Positions 6,101 through 12,777 of a DNA stretch of 12,777 nt are shown here, in pieces. A program made the position numbers and the translations under genes. The DNA is from an uncultured Bacilli bacterium (lineage in GTDB: Bacteria > Bacillota_I > Bacilli_A > RF39 > UBA660). Numbering within the stretch: the first letter of the stretch is position 1; each line of letters opens with the position of its first letter. The stretch lies in assembly GCA_948750805.1 (NCBI GenBank), contig CAPZYV010000014.1, positions 1-12,777 on the forward strand, in the 5' to 3' direction. The notes beneath the pieces were generated by a model. It saw only the letters and a program-made list of their open reading frames with translations. It was not told the origin of the DNA and did not search any database.

Positions 6101-6595
6101 TTAATTAAGTTTTTGTTGTAACGTTTTTAGTGCTTCTAAAAAAGCCTCTTCTTTTTCATAAGATATTACGGTAACTTTTATTTCTGGTGTTACAACCGAA
6201 TCTTTATTTATTAAATTATCTAAATCAACTTTTTTAATAGTTAAATCATCATCAATACTTTCTTCTTCACTATAATTTATGGCAAAATCATTTTTTCTTT
6301 TAATTAATTCCTCATAGCTTATTATTGCTTTTTCTTCTTGTTCTTCCTCATAATTATTTAAATTAATTACAGGAGGCTCTGCTTCTAAAATCGCATTAGT
6401 TATTTCTTTTAAATTATCTATTTCTGTAATTTCCTTTTTTTCTTCTTTAACTACTTCTATATCTTCACTATTTTCCTTTATGAAATATATCAAAGTAATA
6501 ATAAGAAGCATTAAAGATAATACAGCAAAAAAGAATATTATATCTATAATCGATAGCGTTTTAATAAAACTAATTATATCGCTCATTACTTGCAT
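6101..6595 (-). CDS. Membrane-anchored acidic protein, unknown function
   Basis: A 164-residue protein of no family I can name. It has one long hydrophobic segment at about residues 17-40 (IDIIFFFAVLSLMLLIITLIYF), then a strongly acidic, Glu-rich and probably partly disordered or coiled region to the C-terminus, ending in a helix-like EKEEAFLEALKTLQQKLN. A GGTGAT ribosome-binding site (6599-6604) favours the ATG at 6595 over one three codons in. It is the first gene of the run leading to mtaB and recD2, with a 22-base gap to mtaB. I see no convincing promoter in the 90 bases upstream, which also hold the preceding gene's terminator, so read-through may supply part of its expression. Confidence 0.8.
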   Translation of the reverse strand: MQVMSDIISFIKTLSIIDIIFFFAVLSLMLLIITLIYFIKENSEDIEVVKEEKKEITEIDNLKEITNAILEAEPPVINLNNYEEEQEEKAIISYEELIKRKNDFAINYSEEESIDDDLTIKKVDLDNLINKDSVVTPEIKVTVISYEKEEAFLEALKTLQQKLN

Positions 6596-6620
6596 AAAAT
6601 CACCATAACTTTATTTTAAC

Positions 6621-6645
6621 AGAAAAAGGCTTATTATTAAAGCCC
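6621..6645 (-). terminator. Terminator of the surface-protein gene
   Basis: On the minus strand GGCTT-TAATAAT-AAGCC is followed by TTTTTCTGTT (stem 6628-6632 with 6640-6644). It separates the surface-protein gene from the mtaB operon, though the five-pair stem is modest and may leak. Confidence 0.75.
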
Positions 6646-6685
6646 TAATAAAGTATTTACATTTATTTTTCATTCAGTTGACAAT

Positions 6686-7924
6686 TTAATCCATAATAAT
6701 TTCATATGGATTATCTAAAGTACCATCACCATTTACCATTGTTTTTCTAACAATATTAATGCTTGGTCTTATATTACGGTATAACATTCCCGTTGTATCT
6801 GATACAATCTTGCCATTTATATTAACACTAAATGGATAAAAATTATTTTTATCAGCTTTAGCTAAAGAACTAGTCCACCATATATTTTTGATATCACTAT
6901 TATATAAATAATAACTTTTATTTTCATTTTTAAAGTTAGCCCCAGCATATACAACTTCATCTGCGGTTAATATTCCAATTTTACCACTATAATTATCACC
7001 TAAGCAATTAAAACTAGGAATATTATTAGTAATTAATCTTGTATATGGAGCATATATAAAACCGTTTTTATCTTCAATTTTAAAACTTTCAACACAATAT
7101 TTACTATTAGTTATATAATTATCATAATTTTTAAGATTAACTTCATAAAAAGAATTAAGTAACTTCGTAATATCCGCATTAGCTAAATCTTCATATTTTA
7201 AAATATCACTATGATAATTAGCTAAATCATTAGACGCGGTATTTAAAACCAGTTTAATCGTACCATCGCCATTTATTCTTACTATTCGCCACAATAGTTT
7301 ATCAATTTTCACATAATTATTTTTTATATCTCCACGAAAATAATAAGTTGTACCAAAATCATCTATATCTTCTATTAATCCTTCATCAGTAGTAGCTATT
7401 TCTTCACCTACTTTTGTTAATGTGTTCTTTTTAGGAATATTTGTTTTTAATATAGTTGAAGCAAAATATTCTTCAATATCGCTAGTTTTTTTAATTCTTA
7501 TTGTAAATGTTGTCTTATTTAAATTATTGGATTTTAATATATAGTTTTGGGTTTCTCCTGATTTAATCGTAATATTATCTGCAAAAACATTACTATCGTT
7601 ATCAAAATCTATATTTTTAAGATTTATATTAGCATCCTCACTTAATAGTGTATAAGTAAGCTTAGAATTATAACCTTTCATATTGGTATAAGAAATTGCA
7701 TAATTAATATCTTTACTTCCACTATTAGTTATTGTAAATTGATATTCATCTTCATTAGTAACTACATAACCATTATTAAAGTTTATCGATAATTCTTCTT
7801 CTACTACTACTTCTGTATTATCACTTATTACCTTATCATAAAAAAGATATGCTATACCCGTAAATATACACGTTCCTATTAATAAACCTATTAAAATTAG
7901 TATTCTTTTATATTTTGTTTGCAT
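6686..7924 (-). CDS. Membrane-anchored surface protein with lectin-like (DUF6273-type) C-terminal domain
   Basis: A 412-residue protein with a short cytoplasmic N-terminus (MQTKYKR), an uncleaved-looking hydrophobic anchor (about 8-29) and a long extracellular part. Residues about 45-150 are strand-rich and Asn/Thr-rich with repeated short beta motifs, like an immunoglobulin-type fold. The C-terminal half has the wording of gut Firmicutes surface proteins of the DUF6273 / C-type-lectin-like group: TTYYFRGDIKNNYVKI, LWRIVRINGDGTIKLVL, IWWTSSLA, a RPSINI strand and the NGDGTLDNPYEI ending. Two cysteines (277 and 307) could form a disulfide. An in-frame TTG at 7933 would abut the ribosome-binding site, so ATG at 7924 is preferred. 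It has its own strong promoter and terminator. The ligand is unknown; a role at the cell surface is inference. Confidence 0.85.
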   Translation of the reverse strand: MQTKYKRILILIGLLIGTCIFTGIAYLFYDKVISDNTEVVVEEELSINFNNGYVVTNEDEYQFTITNSGSKDINYAISYTNMKGYNSKLTYTLLSEDANINLKNIDFDNDSNVFADNITIKSGETQNYILKSNNLNKTTFTIRIKKTSDIEEYFASTILKTNIPKKNTLTKVGEEIATTDEGLIEDIDDFGTTYYFRGDIKNNYVKIDKLLWRIVRINGDGTIKLVLNTASNDLANYHSDILKYEDLANADITKLLNSFYEVNLKNYDNYITNSKYCVESFKIEDKNGFIYAPYTRLITNNIPSFNCLGDNYSGKIGILTADEVVYAGANFKNENKSYYLYNSDIKNIWWTSSLAKADKNNFYPFSVNINGKIVSDTTGMLYRNIRPSINIVRKTMVNGDGTLDNPYEIIMD

Positions 7925-7934
7925 TCCTATCAAG

Positions 7935-7940
7935 CCCCTC
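7935..7940 (-). promoter_or_regulatory. Shine-Dalgarno site favouring ATG 7924
   Basis: GAGGGG lies ten bases before ATG 7924 but only one base before the in-frame TTG 7933, which is too close to initiate. Confidence 0.65.
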
Positions 7941-7947
7941 TATTTTA

Positions 7948-7976
7948 AGTATATACATATTTTTTTTGATTGTCAA
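7948..7976 (-). promoter_or_regulatory. Sigma-A promoter of the surface-protein gene
   Basis: TTGACA (7971-7976) and TATACT (7948-7953) are exactly 17 bases apart on the minus strand, with an A-tract in the spacer. Transcription would start near 7941, giving a leader of under 20 bases. Expression should be strong and independent of neighbours. Confidence 0.88.
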
Positions 7977-8012
7977 TTTCAAATACTAAAGATAGTAAAA
8001 AAGTATAAAAGT

Positions 8013-8038
8013 TAACAAAAAAAGAATCAACGATTCTT
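8013..8038 (-). terminator. Terminator of the Gre-like gene, overlapping its stop codon
   Basis: AAGAATC-GTT-GATTCTT followed by TTTTTGTT on the minus strand (stem 8022-8028 with 8032-8038). The gene's TAA at 8037-8039 lies inside the first arm. Confidence 0.82.
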
Positions 8039-8534
8039 ATCTTCCTAATTCAGCATTTTCAGTTAAATCTAATTTTGCTAAAATTTCTACTTCCATTTCT
8101 CCATTAGGTGCTTTATACTTTTGAATTGAACCAACTGATTTATGATATATAGCAACTCCTAGTGGACTAGACATTGATATTTGCATAATTCCATCTTGTG
8201 CAAATTTAGCTTCTCCAACTAATCTTACAGTTATTTCATTTCTAGCTTCACCATTAATTAATGCTAAACTTAAAACATCACCTAATTCACTTATATCTGC
8301 TGTTACTTCAGGAACTACTACTTGAGCTCGGCTAATTCTATCACTAATACTAGCAAGTTTAGCAGCTAAACGAGTTATTTCGTTCAAATTATGACTAGCT
8401 TCTGCTGTAGCAGTAGGCATCCTAACCCCAGTTCTTTCTAAAAACGCTTCTTGAAGTTGTTTATTTGCTTCAGCTTGCTCTGCAAGAAGTCCTTGATACT
8501 CCATTTCAGACATTAATATTTTTTCATTACTCAT
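8037..8534 (-). CDS. GreA/GreB-family protein with atypical coiled-coil tip
   Basis: Gre factors enter the RNA polymerase secondary channel and trigger cleavage of backtracked RNA through two acidic residues at the tip of an N-terminal coiled coil. The 165-residue length is right. The C-terminal domain is recognisable: ITVRLVGEAK (101-110), ISMSSPLGVAIYHKSVG (119-135) and KAPNGEMEVEILAKL (141-155) match the GreA pattern. The N-terminal half (about 8-75) is helical with a turn near TGVRMPTATAE (35-45). It shows no counterpart of the GreA GDLKENAEY tip, so the Asp41/Glu44 pair seems to be absent. It may therefore bind polymerase without stimulating cleavage, as Gfh-type factors do; this is inference. 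It is monocistronic, with its own promoter and terminator, and AGGAG nine bases before ATG. Confidence 0.8.
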   Translation of the reverse strand: MSNEKILMSEMEYQGLLAEQAEANKQLQEAFLERTGVRMPTATAEASHNLNEITRLAAKLASISDRISRAQVVVPEVTADISELGDVLSLALINGEARNEITVRLVGEAKFAQDGIMQISMSSPLGVAIYHKSVGSIQKYKAPNGEMEVEILAKLDLTENAELGR

Positions 8535-8560
8535 ACGATACTTCTCCTTTTTTCTTATTT

Positions 8561-8588
8561 ATTATAATGATGTTTTTCTTTTTGTCAA
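8561..8588 (-). promoter_or_regulatory. Sigma-A promoter of the Gre-like gene
   Basis: Perfect TTGACA (8583-8588) and TATAAT (8561-8566) on the minus strand with a 16-base spacer. It begins only a few bases after the dnaJ terminator tract. Confidence 0.88.
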
Positions 8589-8594
8589 GCAAAA

Positions 8595-8623
8595 CAATAA
8601 AAAAGCATCATTTTTAGATGCTT
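8595..8623 (-). terminator. Terminator of the dnaK-pepF-dnaJ unit, overlapping the dnaJ stop codon
   Basis: AAGCATC-TAAAAAT-GATGCTT followed by TTTTATTGTTTT on the minus strand (stem 8603-8609 with 8617-8623). The dnaJ TAA (8622-8624) overlaps the first arm. Confidence 0.85.
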
Positions 8624-9752
8624 AGATAAATTTATTAAAATTCTTAAATTCACTACTATCAGCTAAATCAGTAGTAGCAAGTTCTTTAATAAGTCTTTTT
8701 TGAGCCGTAGTTAATTTAGTTGGAATTATAATATCATAAACTACATACATGTTTCCTCGACCAATAGAATTAACTCGTTTTACCCCTTTGCCTTTAAGTT
8801 TAACTTTTTCATTAGATTGTGTTCCTGGTTTAACTTCTAAAATAACATTTCCTGTTAATGTAGGAATCTCTTTTTTACAGCCTAAAATAGCATCTGTAAT
8901 TGTAAGAGGTACATGTAAGTAAATATCTTCATCTTCTCGTTCAAAAAGCTCATGTTCTTTAACTTTAAATTCTAAATATATATCGCCATTTGGTCCACCA
9001 TTAGAACCAGCTGAACCTTTACCACTTATTCGTAATTGATATCCTGTATCAATTCCTTCTGGTATTGTAACTTCTATATCTTTCTTCTTGCGAATGTTTC
9101 CTTTGCCATTACACTCACTACAAGTCTCTTCATATATAGTTCCTGTGCCACCACAGACATTACATGCAGTTTGCGTTTGAAAAACGCCAAAAAGTGACCT
9201 TTGCTCACTAATAATACGACCACTACCACCACAATTAGAGCAATTTTTTTCTTTAAATCCACCAGCACCATTACACTTACTACATTTTTCGTTTAACTCT
9301 AAAGAAATGGTTTTTTTACAGCCAAATACAGCTTCTTCAAAACTTAAATTAACTCTAATTAAACTATCTTCACCTTTGCGTGGTCTTTTAGATGTTGTTC
9401 TTCCTCTATCGCCACCAAAACTAGAAAATCCACTACTAAAGTTAGAGAATCCTCCCCCAAATATCTCACTTATAATATCATTAAGGTCAATATCTTCTGC
9501 ATTAAAGCCACTATAGTTAGCTCCACCATTATTAGTAAATGCTTGATGTCCAAATTGGTCATATTGGCGTCTTTTTGCAGGGTCAGATAAAATTGCATAA
9601 GCTTCTCCTACTTCTTTAAATTTAGCTTCATCTCCGGTTTGTTTATTATCAGGATGATAAGTTTTCGCAAGCTTACGAAATGCTCGTTTTATTTCTTCTT
9701 CAGTTGCTGTTTTAGAAATACCTAAAACCTCATAATAATCTTTTTTATTCAT
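8622..9752 (-). CDS. dnaJ: Chaperone DnaJ (type I Hsp40)
   Basis: DnaJ delivers unfolded proteins to DnaK and stimulates its ATPase. The 376-residue protein has the complete type I layout: a J domain (about 5-68) with the catalytic HPD at 33-35, a Gly/Phe-rich linker with FGGGFSNFSSGFSSFGG (about 98-114), and four CxxCxGxG zinc repeats (C157/C160, C171/C174, C197/C200, C211/C214). The two C-terminal beta domains follow, and the spacer between the first two zinc repeats is short. Its ATG overlaps the pepF stop by eight bases (ATGAATAA), and its AGGTGAT ribosome-binding site (9757-9763) is inside pepF, so translation is probably coupled. Unlike the usual dnaK-dnaJ neighbours, a peptidase gene lies between the two chaperones. 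Confidence 0.97.
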   Translation of the reverse strand: MNKKDYYEVLGISKTATEEEIKRAFRKLAKTYHPDNKQTGDEAKFKEVGEAYAILSDPAKRRQYDQFGHQAFTNNGGANYSGFNAEDIDLNDIISEIFGGGFSNFSSGFSSFGGDRGRTTSKRPRKGEDSLIRVNLSFEEAVFGCKKTISLELNEKCSKCNGAGGFKEKNCSNCGGSGRIISEQRSLFGVFQTQTACNVCGGTGTIYEETCSECNGKGNIRKKKDIEVTIPEGIDTGYQLRISGKGSAGSNGGPNGDIYLEFKVKEHELFEREDEDIYLHVPLTITDAILGCKKEIPTLTGNVILEVKPGTQSNEKVKLKGKGVKRVNSIGRGNMYVVYDIIIPTKLTTAQKRLIKELATTDLADSSEFKNFNKFI

Positions 9753-11556
9753 TTAAATCACCTACATTTGTTAATTCTTTTAATTTATTTAATAAATTTT
9801 CAAAATATTCAAATAATTCATTATATATTTTAGAATCTGTTAAATCAATATCATATCTTTTTAAAATATCATTCGGGAATGTATCAGAAGGAGAAGCTAA
9901 AAATTCATTATATAATTTTAATGTTTCTTTATCACCTTTTAGTATTTTAGAAGCGAAATAAACTGCTCCACAAATGCATGTAGCATATTTATATAAATAC
10001 CAAGGCGTAAAATAATGACTTCTAGCAGTCCACATCATTTTAAAATATTTATCTTTGGCTAGACTAGTGCCATAATACTTTTTAATTAAAGAAGCTATAA
10101 TATTATTTAAATCATTACTTGTTAAAGCTTCATTATTATCAAGACGCTCATAAACTATATTTTCTAGTTCATTTTCCATTACCGCAGTATAGAAATTAGA
10201 ACAAATAGTTTTAAGCATTTTATTGATAACACTTATTTTTTCTTCTTTAGAAAAATTACCATTAATAACATATTCTGTTAATAATATTTCATTTAGCAAT
10301 GATGGTATTTCGGCAATATAAAGTGGAAAAGATGAATACTCAATACTATTTTTATTAAAACTTATTACTGCTCGTGCTGCATGACCCATTTCGTGAGCAA
10401 TAGTCGAAATACTATCAAAAAGCCCATTATAACTCATTAATATGTTTGGCGTATGACCATAAAGACTGCAACAATAACCTCCACTTTGTTTTCCTTTATA
10501 AGAAGTATAATCTATCCAATGTTCATTAAAACCTTGTTTAATAATTTTAGCATATTCGCTACCTAATACTTTAGTCGCTTCATAAACATATTTTTCTGCT
10601 TCCTCAATCGTATATTTTTGTTCACTATCAGTTATAGGTGCATTTAAATCATAAGGTTTTAAATTATCTATTCCTAAAATACTTTCTAATGTATGATAAT
10701 AGCTTTTGAAAAGATATAAACCTTTATTCATATTTTTTAATAATGCATCATGAACTTCTAGAGGAACAAGGTCATTACTAAAGTCCATATCTTTAGTACT
10801 ATTATAGCCTCTAATTTTAGCCATAGCAGCATGCCGAGACATAAAAGCTAATAAGTTCTTACCCAAAATATTAGAAAATTCAGAGCGTTTCTTATTAATT
10901 TTTAAATAAGCACTTTTTCTTATATCACGAACCTTAGAAGAAGCAAATAAACGATAATTACCCGTATTAAGAGGAATTAATGCTCCAGATTCATCTTTAA
11001 TTTTACCATAGTCAAGATTACTATTTAGAATGGTTGCGGCCACATTTTCATAATAATCCATATCCTTAGTTAAAATACTTATCGTTTTTTCAGTATCTTC
11101 ATCTTTAATATGAGCTTTTTCTAAAGCTAGTTTTTCTAATACATAATGAAATCTTTTAAGTTTAGGACTTTTTTTAATTAATTCATCTATATTAAATTTA
11201 GGACTATGAAGAATTTCAGGCATTATATATGCTGTTTTTTCTTCAAAATCAGCTTCAACGCTAGAAATTTCTCCTAACATTTTGCCATATTTATCAACGC
11301 TTAAATCTTCGTCTTGATGAAGCATAGCATAAACATATAAAGAACCTATTTCATTACTTTTTAAATAATATTCATCTAACAATTGATATAAATTATCATC
11401 TTCAAAAATTTTACCTTTATACTTCTCTATATCCGAAATATTTGTTTTAATTTTGTTTATTGCTTCATACCAAGCTTCGTCACTTTTATACCATCTTGAT
11501 AAATCCCAACGATACTTAACTGGTACCTCTTCTCTTTTATTATAATTATAATTCAT
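9745..11556 (-). CDS. pepF: Oligoendopeptidase F (M3 zinc metallopeptidase)
   Basis: PepF-type enzymes are cytoplasmic zinc peptidases that cut short peptides, recycling products of protein breakdown. The 603-residue protein has family length. It begins MNYNYNKREEVPVKYRWDLS, the usual RWDLS opening, and carries the zinc motif HEMGH (388-392) in STIAHEMGHAARAV, with the likely third ligand Glu at 416 in the IAEIPSLLNE segment. ISFNKNSIEYSSFP and the HYFTPWYLYKYATCICGA region also fit. An upstream in-frame TTG at 11571 is less likely, because GAAAGGA stands six bases before ATG 11556. It lies 49 bases after dnaK, behind a strong hairpin, and overlaps dnaJ by eight bases. Linkage to the chaperones suggests joint stress expression and peptide clearance (inference). 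Confidence 0.94.
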   Translation of the reverse strand: MNYNYNKREEVPVKYRWDLSRWYKSDEAWYEAINKIKTNISDIEKYKGKIFEDDNLYQLLDEYYLKSNEIGSLYVYAMLHQDEDLSVDKYGKMLGEISSVEADFEEKTAYIMPEILHSPKFNIDELIKKSPKLKRFHYVLEKLALEKAHIKDEDTEKTISILTKDMDYYENVAATILNSNLDYGKIKDESGALIPLNTGNYRLFASSKVRDIRKSAYLKINKKRSEFSNILGKNLLAFMSRHAAMAKIRGYNSTKDMDFSNDLVPLEVHDALLKNMNKGLYLFKSYYHTLESILGIDNLKPYDLNAPITDSEQKYTIEEAEKYVYEATKVLGSEYAKIIKQGFNEHWIDYTSYKGKQSGGYCCSLYGHTPNILMSYNGLFDSISTIAHEMGHAARAVISFNKNSIEYSSFPLYIAEIPSLLNEILLTEYVINGNFSKEEKISVINKMLKTICSNFYTAVMENELENIVYERLDNNEALTSNDLNNIIASLIKKYYGTSLAKDKYFKMMWTARSHYFTPWYLYKYATCICGAVYFASKILKGDKETLKLYNEFLASPSDTFPNDILKRYDIDLTDSKIYNELFEYFENLLNKLKELTNVGDLNE

Positions 11557-11562
11557 AATTAT

Positions 11563-11569
11563 TCCTTTC
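11563..11569 (-). promoter_or_regulatory. Shine-Dalgarno site choosing ATG 11556 of pepF
   Basis: GAAAGGA with a six-base spacer to ATG 11556. The upstream in-frame TTG (11569-11571) overlaps this site and has no ribosome-binding sequence of its own. Confidence 0.75.
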
Positions 11570-11579
11570 AACTTAAGAG

Positions 11580-11603
11580 AAAGTTCTAGCCTTCTAGAAC
11601 TTT
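11580..11603 (-). promoter_or_regulatory. Intercistronic hairpin between dnaK and pepF
   Basis: A perfect ten-base-pair stem AAAGTTCTAG/CTAGAACTTT with a four-base loop begins two bases after the dnaK stop. It is followed on the minus strand by CTCTTAAG, not a real U-tract, so it is a poor terminator. It could stabilise the dnaK 3' end, mark a processing site, or partly attenuate transcription so that pepF-dnaJ is made at a lower level than dnaK. Confidence 0.65.
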
Positions 11604-11605
11604 AC

Positions 11606-12777
11606 TTATTTTTCTTCATAGTTTGCTTCTGCTACATCATCGTCTTTTTTATTAGATTCTGTTTCTTCTACATTTTCTGTAGTATTGTCAGCGGCTTGAT
11701 TATTTTTAGCAGCTTCTTCATAAACCTTTGTTGCAAGTTTCATTGCTACTTCATTTAAGCTTTCTGTTTTTTTCTTGATATCATCAACATCGCCAGTTTC
11801 AATAGCTTTCTTTAATTCTTCGATTTTAGATTCAGCATCGTTCTTATCTTTTTCGTCTACTTTATCGCCTAAATCCTTTATAGCTTTTTCAGTAGCAAAA
11901 ATCATACTATCAGCTTCATTTCTTACTTCGGCTTCAGCTTTACGTTTTTCATCAGCTTCCTTATTAGCTTCAGCTTCTTTCATCATTTTATCAATTTCTT
12001 CGTCACTTAAATTTGTTGAAGATGTTATTGTAATAGATTGTTCTTTATTTGTTCCTAAATCTTTTGCTGTTACGTTAACAATACCATTTGCATCAATATC
12101 AAATTTAACTTCGATTTGTGGTATACCACGAGGTGCTGGTGGAATATTAGTAAGTTGGAAGTTACCTAAAGTTTTATTGTCATAAGCCATTGGTCTTTCA
12201 CCTTGTAAAACATGGATATCTACAGCTGGTTGATTGTCAGCCGCAGTTGAGAATACTTGGCTTTTACTTGTTGGGATAGTAGTATTTCTTGGAATTAAAA
12301 CAGTCATAACATTTCCTAAAGTTTCTAGTCCAAGTGATAATGGAGTTACGTCTAGTAAAACGATATCTTCAACTTCCCCAGTTAAAACTCCTCCTTGAAT
12401 AGCTGCTCCCATAGCAACAACTTCATCAGGGTTAACACTTTTATTTGGTTCTTGACCTAATTCTTTTTTAACTAGTTCTTGAATGTATGGAATACGAGTT
12501 GAACCACCAACTAATATAACTTTATCAATATCTTTAGCAGAAAGTTTTGCGTCTTTTAATGCTTTACGAACTGAATCCATTGTTGAATCAAATAAATCAC
12601 GGCATAAATCTTCAAATTTAGCTTTAGTTAAAGAAGTTTCAAAATGAACTGGTCCTTCATCATTTTGAGCAATAAATGGTAAACTAATTGATGCAGTAGT
12701 CATACCAGATAAATCTTTTTTAGCTTTTTCAGCAGCATCTTTAATACGTTGCATAGCCATTTTATCTTTTGATAAAT
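11606..12777 (-). CDS. dnaK: Chaperone DnaK (Hsp70), C-terminal part, cut by window edge
   Basis: About 389 C-terminal residues of the roughly 600-residue Hsp70, which binds and releases unfolded proteins in an ATP cycle with DnaJ and GrpE. The frame runs off the right edge, reading [23 protein letters not shown] there, so the true start is outside; the ATG at 12760 is internal. Visible parts in order are the end of the nucleotide-binding domain with [17 protein letters not shown] (about 80 residues after that ATG), the [16 protein letters not shown] interdomain linker, and the substrate-binding beta domain with [15 protein letters not shown] and [21 protein letters not shown] helical lid rich in Lys/Glu follows, and an acidic tail ends EANYEEK. 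A strong hairpin follows the stop codon. Confidence 0.98.
   Translation of the reverse strand, partial: LSKDKMAMQRIKDAAEKAKKDLSGMTTASISLPFIAQNDEGPVHFETSLTKAKFEDLCRDLFDSTMDSVRKALKDAKLSAKDIDKVILVGGSTRIPYIQELVKKELGQEPNKSVNPDEVVAMGAAIQGGVLTGEVEDIVLLDVTPLSLGLETLGNVMTVLIPRNTTIPTSKSQVFSTAADNQPAVDIHVLQGERPMAYDNKTLGNFQLTNIPPAPRGIPQIEVKFDIDANGIVNVTAKDLGTNKEQSITITSSTNLSDEEIDKMMKEAEANKEADEKRKAEAEVRNEADSMIFATEKAIKDLGDKVDEKDKNDAESKIEELKKAIETGDVDDIKKKTESLNEVAMKLATKVYEEAAKNNQAADNTTENVEETESNKKDDDVAEANYEEK

Noticed and set aside
6596..6685. Possible promoter for the membrane-protein/mtaB operon
   Set aside because: TTGTCA and several AT-rich hexamers occur, but no pair with 16-18 base spacing looks like a sigma-A promoter; the space is largely taken by a terminator.
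7925..7933. TTG start three codons upstream in the surface-protein gene
   Set aside because: The only ribosome-binding site (7935-7940) would be one base from TTG; it fits the ATG at 7924.
9074..9271. Minus-strand open frame of 65 codons within dnaJ
   Set aside because: It is an alternative frame of the dnaJ zinc-repeat region; the real frame carries all four zinc motifs.
9307..9516. Plus-strand open frame of 69 codons within dnaJ
   Set aside because: It is the antisense shadow of the dnaJ Gly/Phe linker and gives a Leu/Ser/Pro-rich product with no initiation signal.
11775..12185. Plus-strand open frame of 136 codons within dnaK
   Set aside because: It is antisense to the conserved substrate-binding and lid region of dnaK; the Ser/Phe/Ala-rich product reflects the reverse complement of Glu/Lys/Ala codons.
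1..12777. tRNA or rRNA genes, CRISPR arrays, insertion sequences or phage genes
   Set aside because: I saw no cloverleaf or CCA-ended tRNA, no regularly spaced repeats, no transposase or terminal inverted repeats, and no phage proteins.

Overview
The window is AT-rich DNA (roughly 70% A+T by eye) from a low-GC Firmicutes-type bacterium. All recognisable proteins are Firmicutes-like: a CotE spore-coat protein, RecD2, MtaB, the DnaK/DnaJ chaperones and PepF. Tryptophan is encoded by TGG throughout and recD2 ends in TGA, so the code is the standard bacterial one and not the mycoplasma code. Short intergenic gaps, stop codons buried in terminator stems and a lectin-like surface protein of a type common in gut Firmicutes suggest a compact-genome gut member of the Bacilli (Erysipelotrichia or RF39-like). 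That placement is inference.

Almost everything is on the minus strand, so the window reads right to left. At the right edge is the 3' part of dnaK. It is followed by a strong intercistronic hairpin, pepF (oligoendopeptidase F) and dnaJ, whose start overlaps the pepF stop by 8 nt. A terminator closes this chaperone/peptidase unit. Next are two single-gene units, each with a near-consensus sigma-A promoter and its own terminator: a GreA/GreB-like protein whose coiled-coil tip lacks the usual acidic pair, and a membrane-anchored surface protein with a lectin-like C-terminal domain.

A five-gene run follows: a membrane-anchored acidic protein, mtaB (tRNA ms2t6A synthesis), a 202-residue unknown, recD2 (SF1B helicase), and a 51-residue Met-rich membrane peptide with a strong Shine-Dalgarno site, ending at a terminator. 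A quiet AT-rich gap separates it from a 44-residue ORF whose first 14 residues match the double-glycine leader of peptide bacteriocins and pheromones; this is the most interesting object here. Its 3' end meets the only plus-strand gene, a HIT-family hydrolase, at a shared bidirectional hairpin terminator.

At the left end, cotE (GTG start, possible sigma-K-like promoter) is divergent from the HIT gene. It is followed by rpsP (ribosomal protein S16) with an excellent sigma-A promoter and by the first eight codons of the next gene of the rpsP operon.

The presence of dnaK, dnaJ and mtaB in the same order and direction recalls the Bacillus hrcA-grpE-dnaK-dnaJ-prmA-rsmE-mtaB cluster. Here pepF sits between dnaK and dnaJ, and the prmA-rsmE segment is occupied by unrelated genes.
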